DNA of 64,000 nt, taken from assembly GCF_026151345.1 (NCBI RefSeq), contig NZ_JAMQPR010000001.1:1842231-1906230 (forward strand), read 5' to 3'. The notes below the pieces were generated by a model. That model searched no databases and had not been told where the DNA came from. It saw only the letters and a list, made by a program, of their open reading frames with translations. Source of the DNA: Leptospira paudalimensis. GTDB lineage: Bacteria; Spirochaetota; Leptospiria; Leptospirales; Leptospiraceae. The translations under genes were made by a program, and so were the position numbers. Every line of letters starts with the position of its first letter. The stretch's first letter is position 1. Below, piece by piece: positions 38,834 through 49,574 of the stretch.

Positions 38834-38847
38834 GGGGGAGAAACAAA

Positions 38848-39324
38848 ATGCAGGAAATTCAATACCTAACCTTTTTACTCTCCAATGAATTATTTGGTTT
38901 AGGAATTTTGTACATAAAAGAAATCATCGAATTTGATTCGGTGACTCATGTACCCATGATGCCTGAATACATCCCAGGGGTGATCAATTTACGTGGCAAT
39001 GTTGTTCCCGTGATTGATTTAAACATGCGGTTTTATAAAAAGAAAACGGAAACCAATCGGAAAACCTGTATCATCATCACTGAGATCAAATTAGAAAAAG
39101 AAACAATTGATGTGGGTCTACTCGTTGATGAAGTCAACGAGGTGGTAGACATTCCTGAAAACCAAATCGAAGATGCACCCAGTTTTGGTTCTAAAATTCG
39201 TTTAGATTTTATACAGGGAATCGGAAAATTAGAAAATCAATTTGTGATCATTTTGAAAATCAACCAAATCCTTGATTTAACAGAAATCCAAACCATCCAA
39301 GAAACATCATCTCAAGTGAGTTAA
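38848..39324 (+). CDS. cheW: Chemotaxis coupling protein CheW
   Basis: A 158-residue CheW that links the MCP to CheA. Motifs are YLTFLLSNELFGLGI, HVPMMPEYIPGVINLRGNVVPVIDL and LLVDEVNEVVDI. The length is normal. AGGGGGAG precedes the ATG, and the gene ends on the base before the cheD start. Confidence 0.96.
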   Translation: MQEIQYLTFLLSNELFGLGILYIKEIIEFDSVTHVPMMPEYIPGVINLRGNVVPVIDLNMRFYKKKTETNRKTCIIITEIKLEKETIDVGLLVDEVNEVVDIPENQIEDAPSFGSKIRLDFIQGIGKLENQFVIILKINQILDLTEIQTIQETSSQVS

Positions 39325-39813
39325 ATGGAACCTCCTGTTGAAGTGATAGACCGATTTTTAAATCCTGGAGAAATTTTCTTCGGCGATAGCAACTATCGGG
39401 TGCGTACTCTTCTTGGTTCCTGTGTTTCGATCGTTTTATGGCATCCAACCCTTCATATTGGAGGGATGTGCCATTTTTTACTTCCCTACCCTGCTGACAT
39501 CAAATTGGAAAAAACTTACAAATACGGAATCGATGCATTTCAGTATTTTTTATCTGAGATCAAAAAAAAACATACAAAACCAAACCAGTATTCGGCTAAA
39601 ATTTTCGGCGGTTCGAATATGTTTCTCGGAGAAGAAAGGGAAATTTTTCGCAATGATATTACCAACTTAATTGGAACTAGGAATGCGGAGTTTGCGAAAA
39701 AAATTTTATTGGAAAACCAAATTAAAATTATCTCAGAAGATACTGGTGGAAACCTATCGAGAAAAATTTATTTTTCGATTTGGGACGGAGAAGTTTGGGT
39801 GGAAAAAAAATAA
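39325..39813 (+). CDS. cheD: Chemoreceptor glutamine deamidase CheD
   Basis: A 162-residue CheD that deamidates glutamines on receptors and can interact with CheC. The catalytic Cys is in [12 protein letters not shown] and the His in [18 protein letters not shown] and [12 protein letters not shown] complete the family pattern. It starts immediately after the cheW stop and ends on the A of the cheB ATG (TAATG). No cheC or cheR is seen in the window. Confidence 0.94.
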   Translation: MEPPVEVIDRFLNPGEIFFGDSNYRVRTLLGSCVSIVLWHPTLHIGGMCHFLLPYPADIKLEKTYKYGIDAFQYFLSEIKKKHTKPNQYSAKIFGGSNMFLGEEREIFRNDITNLIGTRNAEFAKKILLENQIKIISEDTGGNLSRKIYFSIWDGEVWVEKK

Positions 39814-40868
39814 TGATGAAAAAGATCAAAGTATTTGTAATCGATGACTCTGCTGTCGTAAGACAAGTGTTAACCGAAATATTCAAAGAAGATTCAAATT
39901 TCCAATTTTTAGGCAGTGCTTCTGACCCTATCTTTGCTTTAGACAAAATGAATAATGATTGGCCTGACGTAATTGTTCTCGATATTGAGATGCCAAGAAT
40001 GGATGGTTTATCTTTTCTTAAAAAAATTATGATGGAGAGACCAACACCTGTTGTCATTTGTTCTACATTAACAAAAGAAGGTTCGGAAACTGCTATCCTC
40101 GCGATGAACTTAGGTGCCTGTGATATCATCACCAAACCAAAAATTGGACTCAAAGATTTTTTAAACGAAAGTACAATTGCACTCACAGATGCAGTGATTG
40201 CTGCTGCCTCTGCCACCATCAAACATTTACCAAAACCAAGCCATTCAAATGAATTCAAAATCCAATTGGATAAAAAACAAGAACTCTCATCCTTACAAGC
40301 TACAGAAAAAATTGTAGCGATTGGAACATCAACTGGTGGAACAATCGCACTGGAACACGTGTTAACCAAATTACCAAAAGATAAAACCCCTGGAATTGTC
40401 ATTGTCCAACATATGCCAGAAAAATTCACAGAGGCTTTTGCTAAACGTTTGGATTCGATCTGTGAAATTGTCGTTAGGGAAGCAAAACATGGCGATCGAG
40501 TCGTCAAAGGACTTGCCCTCATTGCCCCAGGGAACAAACATATGACCCTCAAACGTTCTGGAGCTCAGTACTTTGTAGAAGTCGTGGATGGCCCCCTCGT
40601 CAACCGACACAAACCATCTGTAGATGTTTTATTTCGCTCCGTGGCAAAATCTGCAGGGAAAAATGCGAGAGGTATCATCATGACGGGAATGGGTGACGAT
40701 GGGGCATCAGGTCTTGTGGAAATGAAAGAGGCTGGAGCGGAAACAATTGCACAGAACGAAGAAACTTCTGTGGTTTTTGGGATGCCAAAAGAGGCAATTA
40801 AAAGAGGATGTGTAGACCACATCCTCCCTTTAAGTGAAATTCACAAAACCATTGTAGGCTACGGTTAA
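39813..40868 (+). CDS. cheB: Chemotaxis protein-glutamate methylesterase CheB
   Basis: About 351 residues: a receiver domain with [11 protein letters not shown] and phospho-acceptor in [11 protein letters not shown], a linker, and the methylesterase domain with the catalytic Ser in [11 protein letters not shown], His in VQHMPEKFT and Asp in [11 protein letters not shown]. It removes methyl groups from receptors to reset them. The start is ATG 39813 (or the next codon, also ATG), overlapping the cheD stop; GGTGGAA lies upstream. It is the last gene of the cluster and ends 1 nt from the convergent carboxylase gene. Confidence 0.96.
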   Translation: MMKKIKVFVIDDSAVVRQVLTEIFKEDSNFQFLGSASDPIFALDKMNNDWPDVIVLDIEMPRMDGLSFLKKIMMERPTPVVICSTLTKEGSETAILAMNLGACDIITKPKIGLKDFLNESTIALTDAVIAAASATIKHLPKPSHSNEFKIQLDKKQELSSLQATEKIVAIGTSTGGTIALEHVLTKLPKDKTPGIVIVQHMPEKFTEAFAKRLDSICEIVVREAKHGDRVVKGLALIAPGNKHMTLKRSGAQYFVEVVDGPLVNRHKPSVDVLFRSVAKSAGKNARGIIMTGMGDDGASGLVEMKEAGAETIAQNEETSVVFGMPKEAIKRGCVDHILPLSEIHKTIVGYG

Positions 40869-40869
40869 A

Positions 40870-43623
40870 TCAACCGAGCCCCAATTCCTTTGTTACCATT
40901 ACTTTTCTTTTTCGAATGTCTTCGGGTGATTCTTCCTTCAAAATTTCATCTGGTTTGATTTTGAAGATGGGTTGTGCTTTTGTCACAATCTTTCCATCAG
41001 AATCCACCATTAAATTTTTCACGATTGTCCCACTCACTGGTGCGAGGATTTTATTAAACATTTTCATCACTTCAATGATAAAGAGAGGTTGTCCTGCTTG
41101 GAAATGGTCTCCCTCATTGATGAGCGGAGGAAGGTTTGGAGCTTCTTTGGAGTAGAACATTCCACCCATAGGAGCTACAATTTCATCACCAGACATCTTT
41201 GGTGGAGGGTTTAGTGTTTTGATAAACGCATCGCGTGTGTCTTTGTTTTTGAATTCATCTGGAACCACTCCGTCCAAATCAGCATTCACATCCAAACCAA
41301 AAAAATTCGATTTGATTCCGATTTTAGGAAGAAGGAGTAACGTTTCGAGTCCCGCTTGGAAACCGTTATGACTTGCTTTTACTTTTTCCCAAAGTTCATC
41401 GGAAATTTCTTTGGATGGGTTTTTCCCTTTCGCAAACACATCCACAATTTCTTTCCAACTTTTGAGACCTGTGCGTTTAGAGAATTCAGAATAAAACTCT
41501 TTTGCTTCCATGAGTAACTTTTCGTCATGGTCCCAAATTTTTTCTGAACTAGCTTTTTGTTCCGTCGCATCTAGATTTAAGTAGTAATACAATGAATCTA
41601 AGAATTGGATTGGATTTTCATTGAAGGAAACTTGGTTTCCTGTTCGTGACCATAGTTTTCCGTCAAAGTATCCTAAAAAACCGCCAAGTAAATGTGGGTT
41701 TGCAAGGAGTCGTTCCATTGGTCGGATCACTAGTGTCATCTTTTTGCTAAGAACTTTTTTTAAGTCGGCTTCAGCGGCTTTCGTTTTTTCTGACCAAAGG
41801 TATTCCAAATCCAAATCATTGATGATGGATTGTAACGCACCTATCCCTGCTAAGTAGGAGATCATAAAAGCAGTGGATGGTTTGAACATTGCATCCTTAC
41901 CTAAAATCCATTGGATGAGACCATAGTGGACAAGTAAGTTCGTTTCAAGGTTTTGGCCTCTAAGTTCTGTTTTGCGAAGGATATTTCCTAAAACTTCTAA
42001 GTTTTCGGAACGGCTAGTTCCATACGAAACGATGAGAGCTACGTTGGAGTCGTAAGCACCAGCCAAGTTGTAATGCACAAAGGCACCTGTATCAGGGTTC
42101 CGTGTACAAATCCCTTGGTCATCTCGAATCTCTTCTGGAAGTGGATTTGACCAGTTTTGGATGATTCCACCTGCGTGTGGTTGTAAGGCACGGTTAGTCG
42201 CATTGATACGAACTTCTGCTCCAGAAACATTACGAACAATTCGCTCTGGTTTTGGAACTCGTGGTCCGTGGATGGAGAGTACTGCCATCGCTTCCACTAG
42301 GGAATCAATGTAGAAGAAGTCATTTGGATCGTTCGGATTGGTAAACTTCATCTTGTAAACCATCTCAGTCACACGGTGTTCCACCTGGATCCGAGTGTTA
42401 ACTTCCATAAAGAAAAAACTATTTCCTTCTACGATACATTCAAATGTAGATACGGAGTTAAGGCGAATTGCCTTTCCAAACACTTCTGCTTGGTGTTCCA
42501 TATCTTTGAGGGTTTGCACATCTTTGTCGAGGATGGCTGCTTTTTTGGGATTGGAAGAACGAACAAGTTCTGCTTCTTTTTGTAAGAGTTCTACAGTTTG
42601 TGAAATCTCTAGGAGTTTTTGTTCGTGCATCTGAAGGGAACAATCACGTCCTCCAAGAGACAAGGACCATTCTCCGTTACCAATGAGCTGGATTTCATTG
42701 TGACGAGTGTTTTCGATGTTTAACTCAATGAGGAAGTTTCGGTTGGAACCAACAGCAGTCACTTTTGACTCCGCTAAGATTTCCATCACAGCAGATTCAA
42801 TTTCTCCTTTAGAAGAGATTACACGTTGGCCTTTTCCACCACCACCACCGATGTATTTGAATCGGATTCGTTTGCCAGGATACTTCTTCCAAATGTCTTC
42901 ACATAGAATTTCTGATTCTTTTTGTAGGTCAGGGATCGACGTGATATCGATTGTTTTTTCGTAAGACAATTGGAGTAAATTTTCCGCATTGTCTTCCAAA
43001 GATTTTTTCTCATCAAAGGAGAAGTTTAAATTATTTTCTTTGGCAACTTTTAGGAGACCATCTTTGGAATTCCCAGTTTTGCGAAGTAACGCGAGGGCTG
43101 TGATATTGTCCACACCTGGGGTTACCGATACATTGAGACTACGTGCGAGTTTTTTTGCTTCGTCTTTTGCCCCTGCACCTTTTGCGACATGGGAACTTGG
43201 TCCCATAAAGATGATGCCTGCTTTTTCAATGGCTTCAATGAACTCAGCATCTTCTGCCATAAATCCATAACCAGCAAAGATATGTGTGTATCCATTGTCT
43301 TTGGCGATTCCTATGATTTGGTGGATACGTTCTTCTTTTTCTTCCTTACCTGCTCCCATATAATCGGGAACACGGTGGATGTTTTCTGGGAAACGGAAGT
43401 TACGAAGTTCTGGGGCTAATGCTTTTGGATAGACGATAGAATCTTTTTCAGAAAGTAAAATTCCATATTCTTTCACACCAATGGCATCAAATACATCCAT
43501 CGTTTCCTTACGAACAGGACCACGGCAAACGATGAGACATTTGATTGATTCCACACTGAAGGAACGAATCCATGCGGATTCTGATTCTTGGAACTGAATG
43601 CGTTTTAAATTCTTATCTAACAT
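40870..43623 (-). CDS. Acyl-CoA carboxylase, biotin carboxylase plus biotin carrier subunit
   Basis: A 917-residue protein. The biotin carboxylase region (about 25-560) has the glycine loop KYIGGGGGKGQRV and FFFMEVNTRIQVEHRVTE. It carries an insertion (about 190-245) absent from typical AccC. A long linker (about 600-815) joins the C-terminal biotin carrier domain, whose attachment lysine is in IEVMKMF (usual motif AMKM). With the carboxyltransferase encoded just upstream it should carboxylate acetyl-, propionyl- or a related CoA; the substrate is not determinable by eye. Confidence 0.88.
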   Translation of the reverse strand: MLDKNLKRIQFQESESAWIRSFSVESIKCLIVCRGPVRKETMDVFDAIGVKEYGILLSEKDSIVYPKALAPELRNFRFPENIHRVPDYMGAGKEEKEERIHQIIGIAKDNGYTHIFAGYGFMAEDAEFIEAIEKAGIIFMGPSSHVAKGAGAKDEAKKLARSLNVSVTPGVDNITALALLRKTGNSKDGLLKVAKENNLNFSFDEKKSLEDNAENLLQLSYEKTIDITSIPDLQKESEILCEDIWKKYPGKRIRFKYIGGGGGKGQRVISSKGEIESAVMEILAESKVTAVGSNRNFLIELNIENTRHNEIQLIGNGEWSLSLGGRDCSLQMHEQKLLEISQTVELLQKEAELVRSSNPKKAAILDKDVQTLKDMEHQAEVFGKAIRLNSVSTFECIVEGNSFFFMEVNTRIQVEHRVTEMVYKMKFTNPNDPNDFFYIDSLVEAMAVLSIHGPRVPKPERIVRNVSGAEVRINATNRALQPHAGGIIQNWSNPLPEEIRDDQGICTRNPDTGAFVHYNLAGAYDSNVALIVSYGTSRSENLEVLGNILRKTELRGQNLETNLLVHYGLIQWILGKDAMFKPSTAFMISYLAGIGALQSIINDLDLEYLWSEKTKAAEADLKKVLSKKMTLVIRPMERLLANPHLLGGFLGYFDGKLWSRTGNQVSFNENPIQFLDSLYYYLNLDATEQKASSEKIWDHDEKLLMEAKEFYSEFSKRTGLKSWKEIVDVFAKGKNPSKEISDELWEKVKASHNGFQAGLETLLLLPKIGIKSNFFGLDVNADLDGVVPDEFKNKDTRDAFIKTLNPPPKMSGDEIVAPMGGMFYSKEAPNLPPLINEGDHFQAGQPLFIIEVMKMFNKILAPVSGTIVKNLMVDSDGKIVTKAQPIFKIKPDEILKEESPEDIRKRKVMVTKELGLG

Positions 43624-43628
43624 GGAAA

Positions 43629-45275
43629 TTATTCAAACTCCCTTTGAGGTCCGGACATTTCCGCCGGTTTGTATTTCGACATCAGGAAACTTAAGTTTTT
43701 GGATAAAACATTACGAGTGTAACCTGGAAGGATGATAGAAGAAACTGAACCAAGAGAAAGTGCTTCTTTTGGATTCATGAGTTCTTTTTCGTATCGTTGG
43801 CCAATTTCAAAAAGTTTTCCATCGCGAATGGAAATTGCTTCTTTTTCACTCATTCCCTTTTTTACGTTGGCAAGGTATTCTTTTTGAACCCCAGTGATTT
43901 CATCTTTGTATACATACTCTTTTCCAGCAGGACCCATAACGGCAATCCTTGCAGTAGGGAGAGCAAATACCATCGATGCTCCCGTAAAATAGGAGTTAAA
44001 TGTAGCATAAGCACCACCAAACGCATTACGAATGATGAGTGTGAGTCTTGGTGTACGAAGGTCAATGATGGAATCGAGGAGTTTTCTTCCTTCGAGAACG
44101 ATACCATTATGTTCTTGGTCGCGACCTGGTAAAAATCCAGTTGTGTCTTCTACAAACACCATTGGGATATTGTACAAGTTACAGAATCGAACAAAACGAG
44201 TTCCTTTACGAGAAGCTCCAATGTCAATCTGACCAGAAGAAACAGCAGAGTTATTGGCAAGAAAACCAACTACGTGACCACCAATTCGACCAAAAGCAGT
44301 GACGATGTTTCTTGCTCTTTGTGGTTGTAATTCAAAGAACTCACCATGATCACAGATCTGTTGTAAGTACAGAGTGATGTCAAACGGAGTGTTCATTCCT
44401 GTTGGAGAATTGAATGTTTTACGGAAAAGAATGTCTTCCTCATAAATGAATCTGTCTACAGGGTCAGACGTTGGATAAAATGGCGCAAAACTATGGTTAT
44501 TGTCTGGCAAATAAGAAAGAAGACGGATGGCTGTGCGTAGAGAACCCAACTCGTCACCAGTGACAAGGTCAACCACACCAGATTGCCCGTGTACTTTTGG
44601 TCCCCCTAAGTCTTCTGCAGAGATATCCTCCCCAAGGACTGACTTCACCACACCAGGTCCAGTCAGACCAAAAAAAGTACCATCACATTGGATCATAAAT
44701 GATCCTTGGCGAGGGAGGTAAGCACCACCACCAGCGTTAAACCCAAACATCAGCATGACAGAAGGAACTACACCACTGATTTTACGAAGTGCCGTGAAAG
44801 CTTCGGAGTATCCGTCGAGACCACCCACACCCGCTGGCACATAGGCACCTGCAGAGTCATTCATCCCGATGAGTGGGATTCCATGAGTTCCAGCCATTTG
44901 GATGAGGCGAGCAAGTTTACTACCGTTTGTTGCATCCATGGAACCAGCACGTAGGGTAAAATCATGTCCGTAGACTGCTACATCGCGACCCTTGATGTTT
45001 AAAATTCCTGTAACGATGGAGGCTCCATCTAAATTGGGGCCCCAGTTTTGGTAAGTGATGTTCGGTTCTTCGTCTGTGAGAACTTTGATACGTTCCCAAA
45101 CCGTCATCCTACTTTTGGAGTGTTGGACACGAATTCTGTCTTCACCACCACCAAGAAACGGTTTTTCGATTAATTCTTTTCCGAGTTTGAGTGCATCATC
45201 ATATATTCCGGTTTTGGTATCCGGAGCCTTGGATTCTTTGAACGGGTTGTTTAGGGAATACTGCATGGTTTCCAT
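43629..45275 (-). CDS. Acyl-CoA carboxylase carboxyltransferase (beta) subunit
   Basis: A 548-residue crotonase-fold carboxyltransferase of the PccB/AccD5 family. Motifs include [47 protein letters not shown] and, in the second half, [34 protein letters not shown] and [14 protein letters not shown]. It transfers carboxyl from carboxybiotin to acyl-CoA. The biotin-carrying subunit follows 5 nt downstream. The STAS gene upstream is 47 nt away, so all may be transcribed together. Confidence 0.93.
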   Translation of the reverse strand: METMQYSLNNPFKESKAPDTKTGIYDDALKLGKELIEKPFLGGGEDRIRVQHSKSRMTVWERIKVLTDEEPNITYQNWGPNLDGASIVTGILNIKGRDVAVYGHDFTLRAGSMDATNGSKLARLIQMAGTHGIPLIGMNDSAGAYVPAGVGGLDGYSEAFTALRKISGVVPSVMLMFGFNAGGGAYLPRQGSFMIQCDGTFFGLTGPGVVKSVLGEDISAEDLGGPKVHGQSGVVDLVTGDELGSLRTAIRLLSYLPDNNHSFAPFYPTSDPVDRFIYEEDILFRKTFNSPTGMNTPFDITLYLQQICDHGEFFELQPQRARNIVTAFGRIGGHVVGFLANNSAVSSGQIDIGASRKGTRFVRFCNLYNIPMVFVEDTTGFLPGRDQEHNGIVLEGRKLLDSIIDLRTPRLTLIIRNAFGGAYATFNSYFTGASMVFALPTARIAVMGPAGKEYVYKDEITGVQKEYLANVKKGMSEKEAISIRDGKLFEIGQRYEKELMNPKEALSLGSVSSIILPGYTRNVLSKNLSFLMSKYKPAEMSGPQREFE

Positions 45276-45322
45276 AAGTTTTTTTCCAATGTTTTGTTTA
45301 GGACCACTTAGAAAAGTGATTT

Positions 45323-45664
45323 TTACTTTAAAGCTGCTTCTAAATCGGGATAAATTGTGAATAACTGCTGCATCCCGATGATATCAAAGACTTTCTCAAC
45401 TGCAGGTTGTAATCCACAGATGGAAATGCTGATTTTCTGTTCTTGGCAATGCCTAAGTGTTGTGACAAGGAGGCGAAGTCCAGCTGAAGAAATAAAAGGA
45501 ACTTCGCTCAAATTAAAAATAACAGACTTTCCCGAAGAACTGACGAGAGAGAGTAAATCTTTTTCAATTTTATGTGTATTGTGAACATCCAAATTGCCTT
45601 GGACGTGTACTACCATCTTGTTTCCCATTTCTTCCGAATGGATTCCAATTTTATCTTCGTTCAT
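45323..45664 (-). CDS. STAS anti-sigma factor antagonist
   Basis: A 113-residue SpoIIAA/RsbV-type protein: [19 protein letters not shown], the phospho-site loop [17 protein letters not shown] (Ser pair about 58-59) and [16 protein letters not shown]. Its ATG overlaps the stop of the upstream phosphatase/kinase gene by 4 nt. The pair forms a complete partner-switching module, in which the kinase phosphorylates and the phosphatase dephosphorylates this protein. Confidence 0.93.
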   Translation of the reverse strand: MNEDKIGIHSEEMGNKMVVHVQGNLDVHNTHKIEKDLLSLVSSSGKSVIFNLSEVPFISSAGLRLLVTTLRHCQEQKISISICGLQPAVEKVFDIIGMQQLFTIYPDLEAALK

Positions 45665-48408
45665 ACGATTGTTTTCTCCAAATAGGTAATGTTTTGTTTC
45701 CCATTGTATTCATACGATACTTTGTCCATGAGGGTTTCCATGAGATAAACACCGAATCCCCCCTTTCGTTCACCTTTCAAATTGGCTTCCACGGAAGGTT
45801 TCGGAACTTTTTTCCTGTCGAAAGGTTTCCCTTCGTCTACGAGAACAATTTTTAACTTATCTCCAATGAGTTCAAATTTACATTCGAACTTTGGATTCTG
45901 CAGATTTGTATCTTTGTAACTATGCATCACAATATTGGTAGCTGCTTCATCCAAAGATATTAAGATGTCGTCGAAGGCAAAAGGTTTTGTAATTTTCTTC
46001 TCTAAATGTTCAGAAATAAAATCACGGAGTTTTGGGATTTCATTTGGATGCGCATCAAAGGTTTTTACCATTTCAAAACTTTCCACCTCCGCAAATTTTA
46101 AAATCATAACGGTAAAGTCATCGTATTGTTCTTCCGCCTTCGAAAAAGAACGAATGTCATCATAAACGGATTCGATAATCTTTTGAGAAGATTCATGCCT
46201 TCGTTCAATGATATAATCAATGAAGCGGTCGAGGCCATATTCTTCCCCATCTGGACTTTTTTCCTCAATGGCTCCATCTGTATAAAAAACCAAAATATCA
46301 CCTGGTTCCAATTGGATCTCACCACCATGGTAATTAGTATGAGGGACCACTCCGAGCGGAGCCCCCTTTCCTTTAAGGAGTTCAAAACTCCCATCCTTTC
46401 GGATCCAAATTTGGTCATTATGACCTGCTGATGCAAATTTTAAAGTGCGAGTTTTCCTTTGGTAATTAACGAGAAATAAAGTAACAAACATCCCCGACTG
46501 CGAATCTTCATAAATCAATTGGTTGGCACGGTAGAGAAGTTCCGATGGGGACATATCCGTTGTCCTGGAAAGTGTTCGGATAATCGAACTGGACATCGCC
46601 ATAAAAATGGCTGCAGGTAAACTTTTACCAGAAACATCGGCCACAAGAAAGGAAAACTGTTCATCCCCAAATGCATGGAAATCATAAAAGTCACCTGACA
46701 CTTCTTTGGCGGCAACTGACTTTACTCCTAGGTCAAATAATGGAGATTGGATAAGAGCATTGGGTAAAATATTGTTTTGGATTTTTCTTGTGATTTCGAT
46801 TTCTTTTTCGATCGATTTTTTGGTAATGATTTCTTGGTTGAGCCGTAAATTTTCATAAGCTTTGGCTAGAGGCGAGGATAATGTTTTTAACATCCGAAGG
46901 TCTGTCTCATTAAAGGAATGGGCAGAATGTTTTCCACTTACATACAAGGCAGCCCGTAAATTCCCTCCCCTCGGTGAAATGGGTAAAATGAGAAAATTTT
47001 TTTTAAGTGTATAAAACTCCAATTCCAAAAAGGATTCTTCCAATTGGGGAGTGACAACTGCCATTCTAGGATTCCCAGATTCCATAAGGCTTAAAAACAA
47101 ACGACTTTCGAACATGGGAAAAAAAGATTCTCTTACAATCCCTAACTGCCTTGCATACACTTGGATTCTATTTTTGTTTTTTTCCTCAATGATGACCATT
47201 CCTGCATCTTCACATGACAATTCCTTCGTAAGAATGCTAAGTGTTTTTGACATGAGGCCCAATTCATCATGAGATTCCAGTACAGCCTGGCCTAAATCAA
47301 AGATAGATTCAAGAGTACTTAACTTTTGTTTGAGTTCTAAGTTTGTGACATTTAGGTTGTCAAGTAGCCTTGTTTTTTGGATCGCCACTGCACAAGCACT
47401 GGAAAAAGACAAAAATGTATCAATATCATCTTGGCTAAAGTTATTCCGATCAATGGTATTAATTGCTTCGATCACACCAATGACCTCATCTCCCACTATA
47501 AGGGGACTTGCTAGAATATTCCGAGTCACAAAATTCGATGCTTTGTCCACATCCCGAAAGACCCTGTCATCATTTTGCGCATCATTGATGATCATGGGTT
47601 GTTTCGTCACCGCTACGGTGCCTGCAATCCCCTGTCCTACAGGGACTTTGATTTTGGAGACCTCTTCTCTTTTTTCACCTGTTACTGTATGGAATAATAG
47701 GAACTCTTTTTTTTCATCTAATAAAAGTAAGGAACTTGCTTCCGTCCGAAACACGGATTTTGCAGATTCCATTACCATGACAAGCACATGTTCCAAATCA
47801 ACACTCGTATTGATGAGGACCGCTACCCGAATGATTTCCTCCAAAAAGTATTGGAGACGATTATTATTGTTATGGATATTTGCGTTATCAATCAGAAGTA
47901 GAACTGATGTAGTCAGAGAGTTAAAAAATTGAGGTTCGACATCCGAAAAAACAGTGTCTTTAAATAAAGCATTTAAGTTGGCACTAAAATAATTGATTAG
48001 ATCTAAATCTTGTTCTGAAAAATTTTGAAAATGTTTGATTCCTTCCAAAACCAAAACACCGAGGGACATATCCCCTATTTCGTCTCCCAAATAACAAGCT
48101 ATATATGATTCGGAAACAGGTGCATCATTAACATTTAATTGAGTACCTTTTTTGACTAGAATACTCTTCTTAGACTTAAACACATGTTTTGCGATGTTCC
48201 CAGCATTTGTTTTGTCTGTGACGAGTCCAATTTTACTTAAATTCCCTTTCCCATTCCGAAGGTACAAAGCTGCTGATTTAGCAGAAACAAATCGTTTTGC
48301 TTGCCCTAAGATAAAATGGTATAAATCATCTAGTTCGTTTGAGGAAGAAAGATAAAATCCGCCATCTTCGTTTTTTAAGATAATCGGCGGAAGGGAGTGA
48401 GGTTTCAA
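45661..48408 (-). CDS. GAF-PP2C phosphatase fused to an anti-sigma-type kinase
   Basis: A 915-residue cytoplasmic protein. GAF-like domains (about 25-170, 190-350, 370-520; the middle one has LLLDEKKEFLLFHTVTGE) precede a SpoIIE/RsbU PP2C phosphatase (about 550-740, KEVSGDFYDFHAF, ADVSGKSLPAAIFM, FYTDGAIEEKSPDGEEYG). A C-terminal RsbW-like HATPase (about 775-915) has SLDEAATNIVMHSYKD and GGFGVYLMETLMD. Phosphatase and kinase on one chain should set the phosphorylation of the STAS partner encoded next. The start is TTG, 4 nt after the upstream gene. Confidence 0.92.
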   Translation of the reverse strand: MKPHSLPPIILKNEDGGFYLSSSNELDDLYHFILGQAKRFVSAKSAALYLRNGKGNLSKIGLVTDKTNAGNIAKHVFKSKKSILVKKGTQLNVNDAPVSESYIACYLGDEIGDMSLGVLVLEGIKHFQNFSEQDLDLINYFSANLNALFKDTVFSDVEPQFFNSLTTSVLLLIDNANIHNNNNRLQYFLEEIIRVAVLINTSVDLEHVLVMVMESAKSVFRTEASSLLLLDEKKEFLLFHTVTGEKREEVSKIKVPVGQGIAGTVAVTKQPMIINDAQNDDRVFRDVDKASNFVTRNILASPLIVGDEVIGVIEAINTIDRNNFSQDDIDTFLSFSSACAVAIQKTRLLDNLNVTNLELKQKLSTLESIFDLGQAVLESHDELGLMSKTLSILTKELSCEDAGMVIIEEKNKNRIQVYARQLGIVRESFFPMFESRLFLSLMESGNPRMAVVTPQLEESFLELEFYTLKKNFLILPISPRGGNLRAALYVSGKHSAHSFNETDLRMLKTLSSPLAKAYENLRLNQEIITKKSIEKEIEITRKIQNNILPNALIQSPLFDLGVKSVAAKEVSGDFYDFHAFGDEQFSFLVADVSGKSLPAAIFMAMSSSIIRTLSRTTDMSPSELLYRANQLIYEDSQSGMFVTLFLVNYQRKTRTLKFASAGHNDQIWIRKDGSFELLKGKGAPLGVVPHTNYHGGEIQLEPGDILVFYTDGAIEEKSPDGEEYGLDRFIDYIIERRHESSQKIIESVYDDIRSFSKAEEQYDDFTVMILKFAEVESFEMVKTFDAHPNEIPKLRDFISEHLEKKITKPFAFDDILISLDEAATNIVMHSYKDTNLQNPKFECKFELIGDKLKIVLVDEGKPFDRKKVPKPSVEANLKGERKGGFGVYLMETLMDKVSYEYNGKQNITYLEKTIV

Positions 48409-48412
48409 TGTT

Positions 48413-48724
48413 CTAATCTTTGCTAAACTTTAAAGATTCTTCTCTGAGTTTACGATTTGCATCTTCGAGAGATTTGATTTTATCAAATGCAGACATTAAT
48501 TCATCACGACTTAAATTGGACACCATCGTACTTGCTTGTACAGTTTCTTTGGCTTCTCTTAATTCAACACGAGAGTAATCAATGATTTGTTCATACATAC
48601 GAATGATCTCGTCTGCGTTTGCTAATTCTTGTTCATTGAGCCTAAGAACTTTTTCATAACCTTTAATGATATCCGATTGGATTTTCAATTTTTTAGTGAG
48701 TTCTTCTACCGTATCTTGTCCCAT
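48413..48724 (-). CDS. Small coiled-coil protein of unknown function
   Basis: A 103-residue protein predicted to be one long coiled coil (EELTKKLKIQSDIIKGYEKVL, then VELREAKETVQAS). It has no signal peptide. It is the first gene of the minus-strand run leading into the partner-switching pair, and its stop lies 4 nt before that start, so it may scaffold the GAF-phosphatase protein (inference). No family is recognised. Confidence 0.75.
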   Translation of the reverse strand: MGQDTVEELTKKLKIQSDIIKGYEKVLRLNEQELANADEIIRMYEQIIDYSRVELREAKETVQASTMVSNLSRDELMSAFDKIKSLEDANRKLREESLKFSKD

Positions 48725-48759
48725 AAAGTCTTTGGTTCCTTAGCCATTTTGGGATTCTG

Positions 48760-48788
48760 TTGACAGACAAACGCGGTCTCGCACCTTG
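48760..48788 (+). promoter_or_regulatory. Possible promoter of tRNA-Ala
   Basis: A perfect TTGACA (48760-48765) stands about 35 nt before the tRNA 5' end. The expected -10 around 48783-48788 (ACCTTG) is a poor match, so the element is tentative. Confidence 0.4.
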
Positions 48789-48799
48789 GAAAAGCACAA

Positions 48800-48872
<73 letters not shown>

Positions 48873-48986
48873 AAATCCCTCACGAGATTTCAGCGTTTTA
48901 AGCCCAGCCTGTCAAATTCTTTTTCAATCGATTAGGAGTTCACTTGATCATTCAGTGACCTTTTTCAATCTATTCCATATTAGATT

Positions 48987-49526
48987 ATGGCAGTACGAAA
49001 AATTCTTAAAATTGGTAATCCGATCCTTAGGCAAACAAGTGAAGATGTGACCGAATCCGAAATCCAAACCAAGGATTTCAAAAAATTGATACGCGATATG
49101 TTTGAAACCATGCGCCATGCCGATGGTGTGGGACTTGCTGCCCCACAAATTGGAGTTTTAAAAAAATTAGTGGTAGTTGGGCAAGAAGATGACAATGAAC
49201 GATACCCTGGAACCCCAGAAGTTCCGAACCAAATCATCTTAAATCCGGAAATCACACCCTTAAGTCCTCCTGCTGATGGATTCTGGGAGGGGTGTTTATC
49301 GGTACCTGGAATGCGTGGTTATGTAGAACGACCTAACAAAATCCGAATGAAATGGCGCGATGAAAATTTCGAAGAACACGACGAAATCATCGAAGGGTAT
49401 AGAGCCATCGTATTACAACATGAATGTGATCATTTATTTGGAGTATTGTATGTAGATCGATTAAAAAGCACAAAACTGTTTGGTTATAACGAAGACATTG
49501 ATACCGCAGGCAAATTGTTAGATTAA
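48987..49526 (+). CDS. def: Peptide deformylase
   Basis: A 179-residue enzyme that removes the formyl group from nascent proteins. All three motifs are visible: [19 protein letters not shown] (metal Cys) and QHECDHLFG (two metal His and the catalytic Glu). An insertion before motif 2 ([17 protein letters not shown]) agrees with the known Leptospira enzyme. It stands between tRNA-Ala and the RND pump. Confidence 0.96.
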   Translation: MAVRKILKIGNPILRQTSEDVTESEIQTKDFKKLIRDMFETMRHADGVGLAAPQIGVLKKLVVVGQEDDNERYPGTPEVPNQIILNPEITPLSPPADGFWEGCLSVPGMRGYVERPNKIRMKWRDENFEEHDEIIEGYRAIVLQHECDHLFGVLYVDRLKSTKLFGYNEDIDTAGKLLD

Positions 49527-49574
49527 GATAATTTCCATTTTGATTTTTATAGGTTCACTCTTACAGGAGATTCC

